Assembly: GCA_949318235.1 (NCBI GenBank)
Contig: OX439132.1
Coordinates: 13,780,445 to 13,844,444 of the forward strand
DNA from: Ecdyonurus torrentis
Taxonomy: Eukaryota > Arthropoda > Insecta > Ephemeroptera > Heptageniidae
DNA: 64,000 bases
Reading direction: 5' to 3'
Part shown: positions 53,297 to 64,000 of the stretch, in pieces
Layout of the letters: each line of letters opens with the position of its first letter
How positions within the stretch are numbered: the stretch's first letter is position 1
Notes under the pieces: model-generated
Database searches by the model: none
What the model saw: the letters and a program-made list of their open reading frames with translations, nothing else
Told to the model about the DNA's origin: nothing
Program-made: the position numbers and the translations under genes

Positions 53297-53496
53297 ATGA
53301 GGAAGACTAATGACAAATTCAAACAAATGACTAACGGCACAGGCATCTTGGGGGCGTAGCCGCCACTTTTAAATCATGAATTAATTGCTGAAATTTAATT
53401 AATAAAGGTAAATATTGACGTCAATAGAATCAACTAATTATATTCTCTCTAAAAATGTGCTCAATTACTGTCCCAAAAATCATTAGTCTTCCTCAT
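53297..53496. mobile_element. 200-bp MITE with 17-bp perfect inverted ends
   Basis: ATGAGGAAGACTAATGA at the left is exactly inverted at the right (TCATTAGTCTTCCTCAT). TTCA abuts both ends and may be a 4-bp target duplication. The interior carries a short GC-rich piece (GGGGGCGTAGCCGCC) and a TGACGTCA palindrome at 53416. No frame is visible. Confidence 0.75.
53416..53423. promoter_or_regulatory. CRE palindrome TGACGTCA
   Basis: TTGACGTCAA (10-bp palindrome) inside the MITE at 53297-53496. Confidence 0.4.
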
Positions 53497-54181
53497 TTCA
53501 TTATTTTTGTATTATTTTAATTTATCAGGATCTCTGCATTTATTTGACTGCAAACCACGCTATAGTGAGTCTGTGTATTTCTGCGTGCTATATTAGCATT
53601 TTAGGGGTATAAAAAGCGTGATCTTCGTTAATAGCACTTACCCTACGCTGTGCGTAAACGTGTGTACTGTTTATTCCATAACAAAGTAAAGTATTGTTAT
53701 TAAGTTCGATAACATTTTACATAAATACTTCTACCATACGTATCACGACAAATATAAATTTCTTATAGTAAGCTTTTTTGTCTAGTAAATTAAATCATAT
53801 TTTTTACAAGGCTACGTACAGTAAATACTTGGAATAATAAGTGTTTTTTTAAAAACTACGAGGTCTGCAGTTATTTTTTTGTTTAAATACATTACGGTAA
53901 AAAAGTTCTAAAGATTACAAACTTTTTATCAACTATAAAAATTGTACAAAAATGAAATTGCTATTGCAAGGTAAAATTGTACTAAACGTTGAAAATAAAA
54001 ATGTTTTTCATAGTAATAAAAAAAAAGTGTTGAGCGTTTCTATAGTACTTGAAGTGGTAGCAAGATAAAGTTTGTAGACGAAGATTGAGTGGTTTGTCCG
54101 TCTGTCTATCTGTCTGGCTGACTAGCTGGCTGGACACTAACGCAATACAGTCAATCTGGCAGAGACGTCAGCACAATTTCA

Positions 54182-54183
<2 letters not shown>
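53497..54183. other. intergenic DNA
   Basis: AT-rich with a CTGT/CTGG low-complexity tract at about 54098-54135. No gene. Confidence 0.5.

Positions 54184-54234
<51 letters not shown>
54184..54234. repeat. (TA)n microsatellite
   Basis: About 25 TA units. Confidence 0.95.
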
Positions 54235-54237
<3 letters not shown>

Positions 54238-56042
54238 CACGCTGTACCGCAGACAACACCATAAAAATAGAAGCCAAAAAATTGTCAAGACTTTTTTATG
54301 TATTATACAATATGTTATTTTATTTTCCTACATTTTTGTGCTATTATTTAAGATTTAGCTTTATTTAAATTTTAAAAAAATTGGCTTCTTTTTATGAGGC
54401 AATATTTATGATTAAATCATATCAACGTATTGAGCTATAAAATGTAATATTGAGGTCAAATCAAATCATTAGTTTTTATTTAGATATTGAAGTATGAATT
54501 TATTTAAAGTTTATAGATTTCATTTATGAACGTAAAATCTTTCAAATATACTTTCAAAAACACGTAAATTACTCTTGCTTTTCCAAAAAAAATATATATA
54601 TATCCGTTTTCTCTGCATTAAAAGTGAATTGTATTCGATTGAATCACTAAAGATTCCACAACCAAACGTGATGTAAATTTGATCCCAATTGTAGCTCAAA
54701 TATTATAATGAGCAAGTATAAACATAATCATATAAGTAAATAATTACTATGACAAGGCTATGTTGTTTTTAGTAATACTATTGTTACTGTAACAATCAAA
54801 AGTCCAAATAAATTAGCTGACATATAATATATCATTGCTATAATTTAACTTTTAAACAGAGCTCAGAAAAAAAAAAGAGTACTTTAAAGAACTTACTTTT
54901 ACATTTGTTAAAGTATATAACAAAGAAGTACAACTTACATTATAAAATGAAGTTAAAAATTAATAGTATGAAACCATAATATTATATAGAGTTAAAAGTG
55001 TCTTTATCTTTCATGAATATTATAGCTAAAAACAAATAATAAACCTTAAGAGATAATGTATAATTATTATAAAAATAACTTACATCTCAGAGAGAGGTTT
55101 AAAAAGGTAAAAGCATAGTATAGTAGTAGTAATAATATGAATTTGTATTTAATACTTGTAATAGATTTCTATCAAAAAGTTTCATAAGTGTACTATAGTT
55201 TAACGAGTAAAAGGTAAAACTACTATATATAGCAAGACTTGTCACCGCATATGTATACTTTAAGTATAAAGTTTTTCTGTACTTCATGTAGTTGTATAAT
55301 AATATAAAAAATAGAAGGTAAAGCTCCCTTGTGGCATATCAGCTTTTGAAAGTAACCTGACTTTGCCATATATACACTCTATTCACATACGTATATAATA
55401 GTAAAAAAAAAAAAAAAAAACTTGCTTTAGAAATAGGTGACAAAACCATATAATAAAGTATAGGGGTACGATATAAGAAAGAATATACAATGTGGAGGGA
55501 AAAAAAGTGAATGTTAGAAAGTAAAAAAAGAGAGACGAAGTTTTTAGTAATCGGGAAAAACGCATAGTGTTCCCTAAGGATAGATCACTATACTATCCCA
55601 ACAATGACTTTTTTTTTTTTTTTTTTTTCGTAATCTTATTTTCACGTTGGTCAGCTGTAATTGTGAGCTACTACCCATTTGAGCTTTACAGGAAAAAAGT
55701 AGTAAAAAGAATAAGAGGTGAAAACTTGTATAGATAGGTTTATACAACATGATTGTTAGAAAAAGCAGGTTCAACAGTTATTAATATTTCTCTCAAATTA
55801 ATTCCATGCATATTTTGTTATCTATAGATAAAATTATCTAACTCTTAAAAAAATTTAAAATTTCAAATTATTCATTAACAAATGATAAAAAATAAAAATA
55901 AAACTCTGATACTAAAAGTGTTTTGTCGAGTTATATATTATATAAAACAAATATACTGACAATACTAAAAATAGCTATCAGTTTTCATTTAACTTACAAA
56001 ATAGTTGTAAAGTATTTAAATAACACCAATAATACAATGTAT
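54235..56042. other. AT-rich intergenic DNA
   Basis: A-run at 55403-55420 and T-run at 55609-55628. No gene or repeat family recognised before the 5S-derived fragment. Confidence 0.5.
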
Positions 56043-56132
56043 ACCCAGTGTTCGGATTTTTTTTTTATTCGGTCACCCATCTACGTACTGAACCCGTTCA
56101 ACGTTGCTTGACTTTGGTGATCGAATCAAAAC
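56043..56132 (-). pseudogene. 5S rRNA-derived fragment (pseudogene or SINE3-type head)
   Basis: Read on the minus strand, the sequence runs GATCACCAAAGTCAAGCAAC, then a diverged middle, then CAGTACGTAGATGGGTGACC. This follows the 5S rRNA order of loop B/box A, intermediate element and box C, and is close to insect 5S as known from Bombyx. Upstream, GTTTTGATTC still resembles the 5S GTTCTCGTCC. Just after GACCG about a dozen A-rich bases interrupt it, then TCCGAACACTGGG resumes like the GGGAACACC part of 5S. The true 5S 5' end is not visible, so it is not a functional 5S gene. It could be a processed 5S pseudogene or a piece of a 5S-headed SINE. Confidence 0.8.
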
Positions 56133-56658
56133 TAGTATAATAATAATGAGAAAAAATAATATTATTCAAATAAAATTAAATAAAAAATAGTTTAAAATCT
56201 CTATCAACTAAAATTAGAGTACCTACTATTAATAAAATATGTAAATTAGAGATTTTCTTAATTATTAAATTAAAAGCTAAAGTAAAAATAAAGTTTTATA
56301 ATAGTAATTAATACTTTTTACTTATTACTAAAATATTTTTGGCTTAGATAAAAAACTTGATGCTTAAAAAGTGATTTTATTTGATTACGCGTGTTAAATT
56401 TGTATCTCCTCTCAAAGTTGTGTCCGACTAGCTGCATACCCTCCAGGATACAACATTATGCTCCGCTCACTGTGAAGCGCTCTTCCGCAACGCTTTCTAC
56501 GACAATAATATTTTACACACGTAACTTTAACACAAGGATTATTAATAAAATTACATTTTGTATACAATTTAGTATTGTGGGACTCTTTTTAAGTCTGAAT
56601 ATCACAAATTTTATATACAGATTTGAAGTGTATACCCAAGTTATATTGACCTTGGTTT

Positions 56659-56695
<37 letters not shown>

Positions 56696-57189
56696 CCAAA
56701 GTAAGCAAGCAGGCAAGCGGGTAAAGAAGACGGGCAAGCAGATTGCACAAAGATCACGTCAGCTATGATGATCCCCCCGGTACACTTTAACCCACCCAAC
56801 TTGACTCGTATAATACACTTCCTTTTTTTTTTTTTTTTTTTCCGTATATAGTATCCTCATACTCTTATATCACTATCAAAAAATCTACCACAAACATATA
56901 AGGTTCATAATATAATAAGAAAAGAATAGTAAAATAGAACTTAATATAATTGAAATTTACAATTTTTTTATACAATATAGTTTAAATGTGCGGTCCAAAA
57001 AAAAAAAAAGTATGTTCTTTTCTATTCACACCCCAACCTCAAGTTTGATCAGAAATAATAGCATACCCATCCTTTCCGTTGTACATAAAAAATAACAACA
57101 AATAATGGGATGTGATAACTTTATTAAGAAAAAAACTTTCATCTTTCTTACTTTCTTCTCTAAAATATAAATACCTCAGTTTATGTACT

Positions 57190-57190
<1 letters not shown>
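56133..57190. other. AT-rich intergenic DNA with poly(T) runs
   Basis: A mixed patch at 56410-56510 (TGTCCGACTAGCTGCATACC; GTGAAGCGCTCTTCCGCAAC) and T-runs at 56661-56690 and 56823-56843. The 125-codon frame at 56391-56768 crosses the T-run and encodes poly-Phe, so it is unlikely to be real. Confidence 0.5.
56661..56690 (+). repeat. poly(T), 30 nt
   Basis: Equal-longest homopolymer in the window, followed by AAGCAAGCAGGCAAGCGG. Confidence 0.95.
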
Positions 57191-57216
<26 letters not shown>

Positions 57217-57221
<5 letters not shown>

Positions 57222-60200
57222 TATAATAAAACCACTACATGTACACCCCTATACAATTTTACAATATAATCTTAAATTTTAATTTTCCATGTCACTTTTG
57301 TCACATATTTTGTTATAACTTTCTTTTGTTCTATGTGTTTCTATGTATTTTATATTACATTTCTTTATTTATCAATTTATGTATGAAATGTCAACCATTA
57401 TTTTATACATAGAAAGTGAAATTTAAAGGTTAATAAAATACACAATCATAGTATATACACTATAGTAAAGAACAATACAGAGAAGAAAGAAAAAACATAA
57501 ATATATGAAATAAATAACGATGTATAGTTCTAAATTGAGTTTAAATACAATTTATTTTTGTTATATTTTATATACTTTGATACATTGTTCAAAGGATGTA
57601 AAACGGTTTTGAATTGCAAGTTGTTGTTTTTTTATTATGCACGTAATTTAGTAAAATTTATAAAAGTTCTTTTATAATTTTATTTTTTTTTATTTATTCA
57701 TTTTTTTTTTTTTAGTCTAGTATTCAAAGTTGGTTTAAAGCAGAAAAAAATATACTACTTAGTTTCATATTACGGATAGAAGATAGAAAAGTAACTGAAA
57801 TTACTTAAAGAAAATGAAGCGAAATCACATAATAATCTGACTACAAATTGTCTACTTTGAAAATTTTCAATTCACTAAACATGCAAATCTAAGTCAAATG
57901 AATTTAGTTTTGATGAGGTTCAATTTTAAAATTATTTTTTTAAAAATACTGTATTATTAATAAAAAGAATTTTAAAAGTTATAAAAATAATATTTGAATC
58001 ACAGAACCTTATTTAATATGTATAAAACATTTTATTATGTAAAAATCAAACTCTTGTACTGAAATCTATTAAAGAATAAGAACATTAGAAATTATTTTTA
58101 TAAATAAATTTTCTCTCCCTTCTGTTGAAGAAAAAAAAACAGGCGACTTATAGGATAAAAGAAAAGCTGAAGTTCCAATAATCGGAGAAGATTTCTAGGG
58201 ATTTGTCTCCCCCTTTGTTTCATATAACACCAAAGTAAAACGTTCCTTACTTAACTACATATACAATTCTTTTAACTTTTTATATTCATTTTATGTCAAT
58301 TTAATAAAAAAAATATATTGTAATTCTCTAAAGATACAAAGTTAATGATTTTCTCTTTAAAATGAGAAAAAAAAAAAAAAAAAAAACGTAAAGTATATAT
58401 ATTAAGTATATAAGAAATTCAAGAAGACATTTTTGAAAATTATATAAAATGTTATCAACACATATGACATCAAAAAGTCCTTACATGTTCTAGAAATGTA
58501 TTTTTTTTTTAACTTATCATATTATACTTTATATATCATTATATATTTAATACATATATAGGAAAAGTAACTTGATTCTTATACTTTTACACATATAAGT
58601 CAAAAATTTGAAGAAGATGCGATGAGATGAGAGAAAATAACGTAACTAGAAACTTTTCATATACGTAAGTAAGTATAGAACACATAATAAATATATTATA
58701 TTGAAATATTATATATAAATTTTCATGAAAATTCTAAAGTAATATAACAAGAAAAGAGACAAGTAAGAAGCAAAAAGATGATATGAAAAAATAAAGTGTA
58801 TATAACGTCGAAGTGGTATTAAGATTGTCACTTTACATTTCCAAGCTATTACTCTTGTGTAAACTGGAAAATGTTCTTCATATTATTTGGTTTTTGTATG
58901 TAGAAGAGGAAGAAGAAAAGTGAGCGTGTGAAAACATCAAGTTAAAAAAGAAACATTCCCTTATGCTTATTTTATATAATAGACATTATTTTAAATTCAA
59001 AATGACAAGAGTAAGATATAAAAAAAGAAAAGAAATAAAAATATGAAATAAATAAAGTTTATATATATACAGAAGTTTATAATATAATATTATTATACTT
59101 TTTTTTTCTTTTCATTTTGATCTGTAAATGTGCATTAATTTAACTTAATAAGATTTTTTTATTTGATTATTTATTTTACGTTCAGGATTTTTCTTTTACG
59201 TTTATATATATTACTCAATCAAAGCAGCATTTCTAATAAAATTTATTTCTAACGTCCCCCTCCCCCCTAATAACATCTCAATTATATCTGAACATCAGAA
59301 GACGACTGTACCTTTGTGGCTTGCAATAAAAATTATCTATCTTAATATATTTAATTTCTATGCTTAACTGTTTCCGTCACATGAATTAAAACATGTAAAA
59401 GTTATGTTAGTAAAAAATATATAGCTATAGTTTAGGATAATAAATCTACTATAAAAAAAATGTTTAAGCATTTTCACACTGATTTTCCTTAACGAAGAGA
59501 GTAACTGACTCGGTGCGGAAATAGTCAAAAGAGTAACTTTATTTTCACAATAATTCTTCATACATTATTTATACCCAGACAAACAAATGCTATAATTTTC
59601 AAATAAAATTTAATGAATAAAAAATAATAATAATAAAAAACCTTTGTTTCGAAAAAAGTGTGAGTAAAATTTGTAATGTTCAAATAGTTTCTAATTTGAG
59701 TTAAAATTTAGCACTTGAATTTGAATTTTCACATAATACGTAATCTTTCAACTGGAATAACTTAAATATTTAATCGTGCTTGCATATGTTTGATATAACT
59801 AATCTTTTAAGTAAAATTTCATTTTTACTTCATGTTAATTTTATTTTTCGCGACCGTTCAGTTTCTCAGATATCAGCCGATCACCTACTATGTACCTTAA
59901 CTATTCATATCAATTTCAAGTGTTTGTTTATTTTTTTCATTTATAATAAACAATATTATACAATTTAAAAATGAAAAATGATCAAAGTATTCATTATATT
60001 ATTATAGTATTTTGCAATCAACAAAATAAAAATTGATAAATGTACATAGAAAAATTTAATGTTCATATCATATAATTTACGTTTCAAAACCAACTATACT
60101 CTACAATAATGTATTATTATTATTTTGCGTTTAATCAGACATACATATATTGTGACAGGATATTAGTCTCATTGTATCACCACACTCACATAGTGTATAT

Positions 60201-60229
60201 AATATATTATTACTACTATAAAGAGAAAA
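57217..60229. other. AT-rich intergenic DNA
   Basis: Begins after a short TA array (57191-57216). A-run at 58369-58386 and a C-rich patch (CCCCCTCCCCCC near 59257). No gene recognised. Confidence 0.5.
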
Positions 60230-60255
60230 GGGGGTGGGGAATTGGGGGTTAGGGG
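60230..60255 (+). promoter_or_regulatory. G-quadruplex motif with runs of four or more G
   Basis: Runs of 5, 4, 5 and 4 G separated by T, AATT-type and TTA loops. It stands alone in AT-rich sequence. Confidence 0.75.
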
Positions 60256-61689
60256 AAAGGATTAACACGCATATAATTTATATGATATGATATGACGTGT
60301 TACCATTTGGAAAACACGTCAACAATAATAATAATAATAATTATTAATATATTTTAGTATAAAGTAGAGACATCTCTTATTTTATTTTGAAATTATATCA
60401 AATATAAAGTCATACATTCAAATAATAATAAATTTTCTTTATGAAGTAAAAATTTTAATAGTTGTGTTTAAATTTTATTTAGTATAATAATGAGAAGAAG
60501 TTTCTATTCCCAAATGATTTTCTTAAAAGTTTTATTTAGATTTTATTTAACTATACACGCAGTACGAGAACTTTAAACCTATAATTTACCAAAATATATT
60601 GAAGTGTATTTTTGAACTGTAGATTCAATACAATTCAAAAATAGCAATAGAGAAATTCAATAATATTATTGAATTCGATATTAATGAAAAATTCTTCATT
60701 TATAACTAAATTGTTTTTTTATGATGAAAATGGCTACAAGCTACATAATTTTACACTAACTTTGATTACAAGAATACAATTACGATGATAATTTAAAATA
60801 ACTTGTACTGTACCACAAGAGAAAGTCATTTTATTTAAAATTCAATCATGCAATAAAAAAATCTAAAGAAAACTATCTGATTTTAACCTTTTTCTAGCAA
60901 ATAGTATACATTCATTTACCATGAAAACTTTGCTTAAATATTTATTGATTTCTTTAATAATAATTTAGTTTATTAAATTAATTTTTTCTGTGTAACTGTT
61001 ACATAATTTTACATTTTTCTGTTATTATTATTATTATTTTTTAATATTATTTTGTTTGGGGTGAACAACTTTATATTTATCCAAATGTTATCCTACAACA
61101 TATGACGTAGTAAAACGTAGTATACTAAAATTCTAGGTGGTCTAATAAAATAAATGACCTCAAAGTGACTTGAATTCAGAGTTTATTTATTAATTGAAAT
61201 ATTACATGACTGCTGGTCTTTTATATTTATATAAAAGCATGTCAAGCAACGTTAGTAAAGCTCTTATATGACAAATTTGAATAATAAATCCTAATTAAAA
61301 TGTGACACTTTTCTTTAATGCTAACTGTTAGTATAGAGAACATAAAAAAATATAATCTTTTAGAAGACAGACACCATTACATTTTGCACTTCTGTTTATT
61401 CTTATTCATTATAGTATATTTTTCTTATGTAAGAAGTGAAGAAAAAAAAAGCTCTCAACTTTTTTTTTTTCTTTCTTTCTCTTTCTCTCTCGTTTTTTTA
61501 CTTGACAAAAGATGGATGAAAATTGAAAGTAATTTATCACATGTGTTGGCCAAGACTGCCAAACGGTACAAAAGTAAACTTATAACTTATGTATTATAAG
61601 TGTGTAAGGTATACTTTAAGGTCGATTTTTCTATTTTTTTACATGGAAGTTTAAATGGATGATTTTGTTTACATGGTGACAAGTCAAAA
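60256..61689. other. AT-rich intergenic DNA
   Basis: ATT/AAT low complexity near 60325 and 61025. No gene recognised; the 93-codon frame at 61318-61599 has no protein-like features. Confidence 0.5.
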
Positions 61690-61835
61690 GTTTTTTTTTT
61701 TTTTTTTTTCCTGGTCTGCCACTGCTCATTATCCTCACACGTCGTCCGCTATCAGTCACTGTCATTTTTAACATGACTATCACTCACCAGCTGACTCACT
61801 CACTTTGCATGTATTGTGACGTCACACTACACTGC
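61690..61835. promoter_or_regulatory. poly(T) followed by a complex GC-elevated stretch
   Basis: A 20-T run, then CCTGGTCTGCCACTGCTC, CACACGTCGTCCGCTATCAG and a GTGACGTCAC palindrome. Similar in layout (T-run then GC-richer stretch) to 10981-11190. Non-coding. Confidence 0.3.
61817..61824. promoter_or_regulatory. CRE palindrome TGACGTCA
   Basis: GTGACGTCAC (10-bp palindrome) in a GC-elevated stretch (61710-61835) rich in CACTCAC and GTCACTGTC. Confidence 0.45.
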
Positions 61836-61840
61836 AAAAA

Positions 61841-62929
61841 TATATATATATATATTGAATAAAATATTGAATTACGAACAATAGTCTAGTTTACGTACTT
61901 TTCTCGACAGACTTCTGCTAAACAAACCGTCCGAATCGAAATAAATATAATTTTGAGTTTACTTCATTTCCCAGTATATTAGCCTTCACGTTTTCTAAAA
62001 TAATTATTCAACTGCACGTTAAATATTATTGTTAACAATAGTGAATTTGTAATAACTAATCTTATACGTATAATATAAAATTCAACCATAAAAAATTCAT
62101 TGCTTATATAACATTACATTATTTATATTCTGCTTGCATATGAGACATATTTGATTTATTTTTCTGAAATCTCGTTACTAAAAAGAGGGGGATGAAAAAA
62201 AAAAATCTGTCGGTAAATTTTGTGTATAATTTATTGAAGACACGCCCCACGGGTCATTTACTTCATGCCATATTTTTTCCTCTTATATATTATTTTGTAC
62301 CCCATCATGCATTTTTATACAAGAATGACCTATGGGTTTTAACCTTGTGAAGTAGATTTAAATTTGCAAATAAAATGCTATTTTTTTACTTTTTTAATTA
62401 TTATTATGTAAATTCTTAATTTTGATTTCAACGTCCATATATAATTATACTAAAAATTTTGTGGAATAACTCTGTACTGTACTTCTGATTGTATGTATTA
62501 GTGAGATCACTTTTTGTATAGGTATCTACCCTTTTCTCACCCCTGTTGGATAAATTTTAATATGTTATGTACCATATTTATTTGCCTAATAAATAATAAT
62601 TATTGTTATCTCATTTTTATGACATATAAACCAATCAAAAATAGTGCAACGTGAGTTAACATTTTCTGAAAAATTATATATTTTATAATATATTTTAAAT
62701 CAATATGCATTCAAACATATTCTTTACAACAAGAGAAGTGACAGCTACGTGAACTAAAAGAAAAATGTTTAAAAAAGTGGAATTTAAAATAGTATAGTAT
62801 AGTAATCTATATGTCATTTTTACTTGTCAATATATATATTTTTTATCTAATAAATTGTAAAGTAGGCATTGATAGATGGAATATACTTTCTCATCTTTTA
62901 ACAATAAACTTGCTAAGTCTGGAAAAGCT

Positions 62930-62930
<1 letters not shown>
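61841..62930. other. AT-rich intergenic DNA
   Basis: Starts with a short TA array. Only the weak inverted repeat at 62232-62337 was noticed. Confidence 0.5.
62232..62337. repeat. short imperfect inverted repeat
   Basis: CCCCACGGGTCATT near 62245 matches, on the opposite strand, CCCATAGGTCATT near 62325. About 100 bp end to end; MITE-like shape, weak support. Confidence 0.3.

Positions 62931-62977
<47 letters not shown>
62931..62977 (+). repeat. (CT)n microsatellite
   Basis: About 23 CT units; a GA tract follows at 63345-63369. Confidence 0.95.
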
Positions 62978-62979
<2 letters not shown>

Positions 62980-63369
62980 GTTTTATACATACGTACACAA
63001 ATATAATGTAAAGTTTGTTTCCCACTCAATGTCTATACGTACACCCCACTCGTGACAGTGCTATTATATGAACATGGTGTGACAAAAAGGCATATACGGG
63101 GGTGGTAAAAAGGGATGTCATCAAACCATCATTGTCATACATTGTGAATAATGATGCTAGTCAAATGATTGATTGATATTATATAATAAATATAAAAATT
63201 GCTCTGCATGTGTTGGTTACTTAAATTGATGATGTTTCATATATACGAGTAAAAATTTTTCATCCTCATCAAATCCATCAATATATTTTATGACATTTTT
63301 TATATATAAAATTTATAATACATGTAATATTATGGGAAAAGTGAGTGAGAGAGAGAGAGAGAGAGAGAT

Positions 63370-64000
63370 AAATGGGGGATAAAAAAATAAATGAATGATT
63401 TAATACAGTTTTGTTTCTGTCACTTTTATTCACATTCATATCCAGCACTGCATGACAATTTTAATTTTTTAAAATGTTTTATATATTAAAATATTAATAA
63501 TGAAATGAATTTTATGTCGATTTGGGTTTGATTTTGTTTTAACTCGTAATTTTATATATTTATTGGTCACTTGTTAAAAGTTTTCATTTTGCAAATTAGA
63601 AAAAAATATATATTATACTTATTTATCGTTCTGTTTTTAAATAAACTTCAATGCTCTCTCTCTCTCCCTAAATATTATTTCTCATGACATGTATATTTTA
63701 AATTATAATTATTTGGGAGCAAATTTCAAAGTCATGGGTAGATCATTGCACAATCATGGTGATCTCTAATACCTTCAAAAATTAAAAACATCATATTTAA
63801 CGAATAATTTGATTTTTTTTAAAAAATGTGAATTAAAAATAAATATGCGCTTTGAACTTAAATTGTGTAAATGAGAATTTTCAGGTCAAAAGTTCATTCT
63901 CAGTGGAAAATGATAAAGAGAACAATAGCAAGCGTGTATTGGATTTGTAGGCGGCACTTAATATTAGCCTACAGCGACCACTCCTACAAAAGGTGGGATC
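63370..64000. other. AT-rich intergenic DNA to the window edge
   Basis: The last 60 bases are GC-richer (GTAGGCGGCACTTAATATTA; CTACAGCGACCACTCC) and could be the edge of a further feature outside the window. Confidence 0.4.

Noticed and set aside
56391..56768. 125-codon frame with poly-Phe
   Set aside because: It crosses a 30-T run; no domain or splice evidence.

Overview
This window is AT-rich animal nuclear DNA, most likely from an insect. The evidence is short GT-AG introns (81 and 334 bp), an arthropod-like start context, very long (GA/CT)n and (TA)n microsatellites, small terminal-inverted-repeat (foldback) elements, and a 5S rRNA-derived fragment whose core resembles lepidopteran 5S. 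There is no bacterial, viral or CRISPR organisation. The species cannot be named from what is visible. A 200-N block marks an assembly gap inside a GA tract.

Layout. Positions 1-33,700 and 35,770-64,000 look like gene desert. They hold AT-rich sequence, dozens of microsatellites, homopolymer runs, at least eight short inverted-repeat elements, one larger (~1.7 kb) inverted-repeat element without a coding frame (38,016-39,752), a possible non-LTR retrotransposon 3' tail (~47,960-48,055) and scattered islands of higher complexity and higher GC. Those islands (for example 11,033-11,190, 14,160-14,270, 16,800-17,000, 20,251-20,400, 40,210-40,490 and 46,540-46,760) are the best candidates for regulatory DNA.

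Only one protein-coding gene is well supported: a three-exon plus-strand gene at 34,632-35,646. It encodes a predicted 199-residue secreted protein with a signal peptide, a Trp/Pro-rich stretch, seven His/Val/Pro pentapeptide units encoded by a 15-bp tandem repeat, and an acidic C-terminus. I do not recognise a family for it. A tandemly duplicated ~200-bp inverted-repeat element lies about 300 bp upstream.

The most notable non-coding observations are: at least two repeat families with two copies each inside the window; foldback elements with TA or TTCA flanks; a 5S-derived fragment interrupted by a run of A; seven perfect TGACGTCA palindromes where chance predicts well under one; four G-quadruplex-type motifs; and an imperfect hairpin next to a perfect one at 7,022-7,137. 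Most printed open frames (poly-Leu-Ser, poly-Arg-Glu, poly-Ile-Tyr) are translations of microsatellites, not genes.
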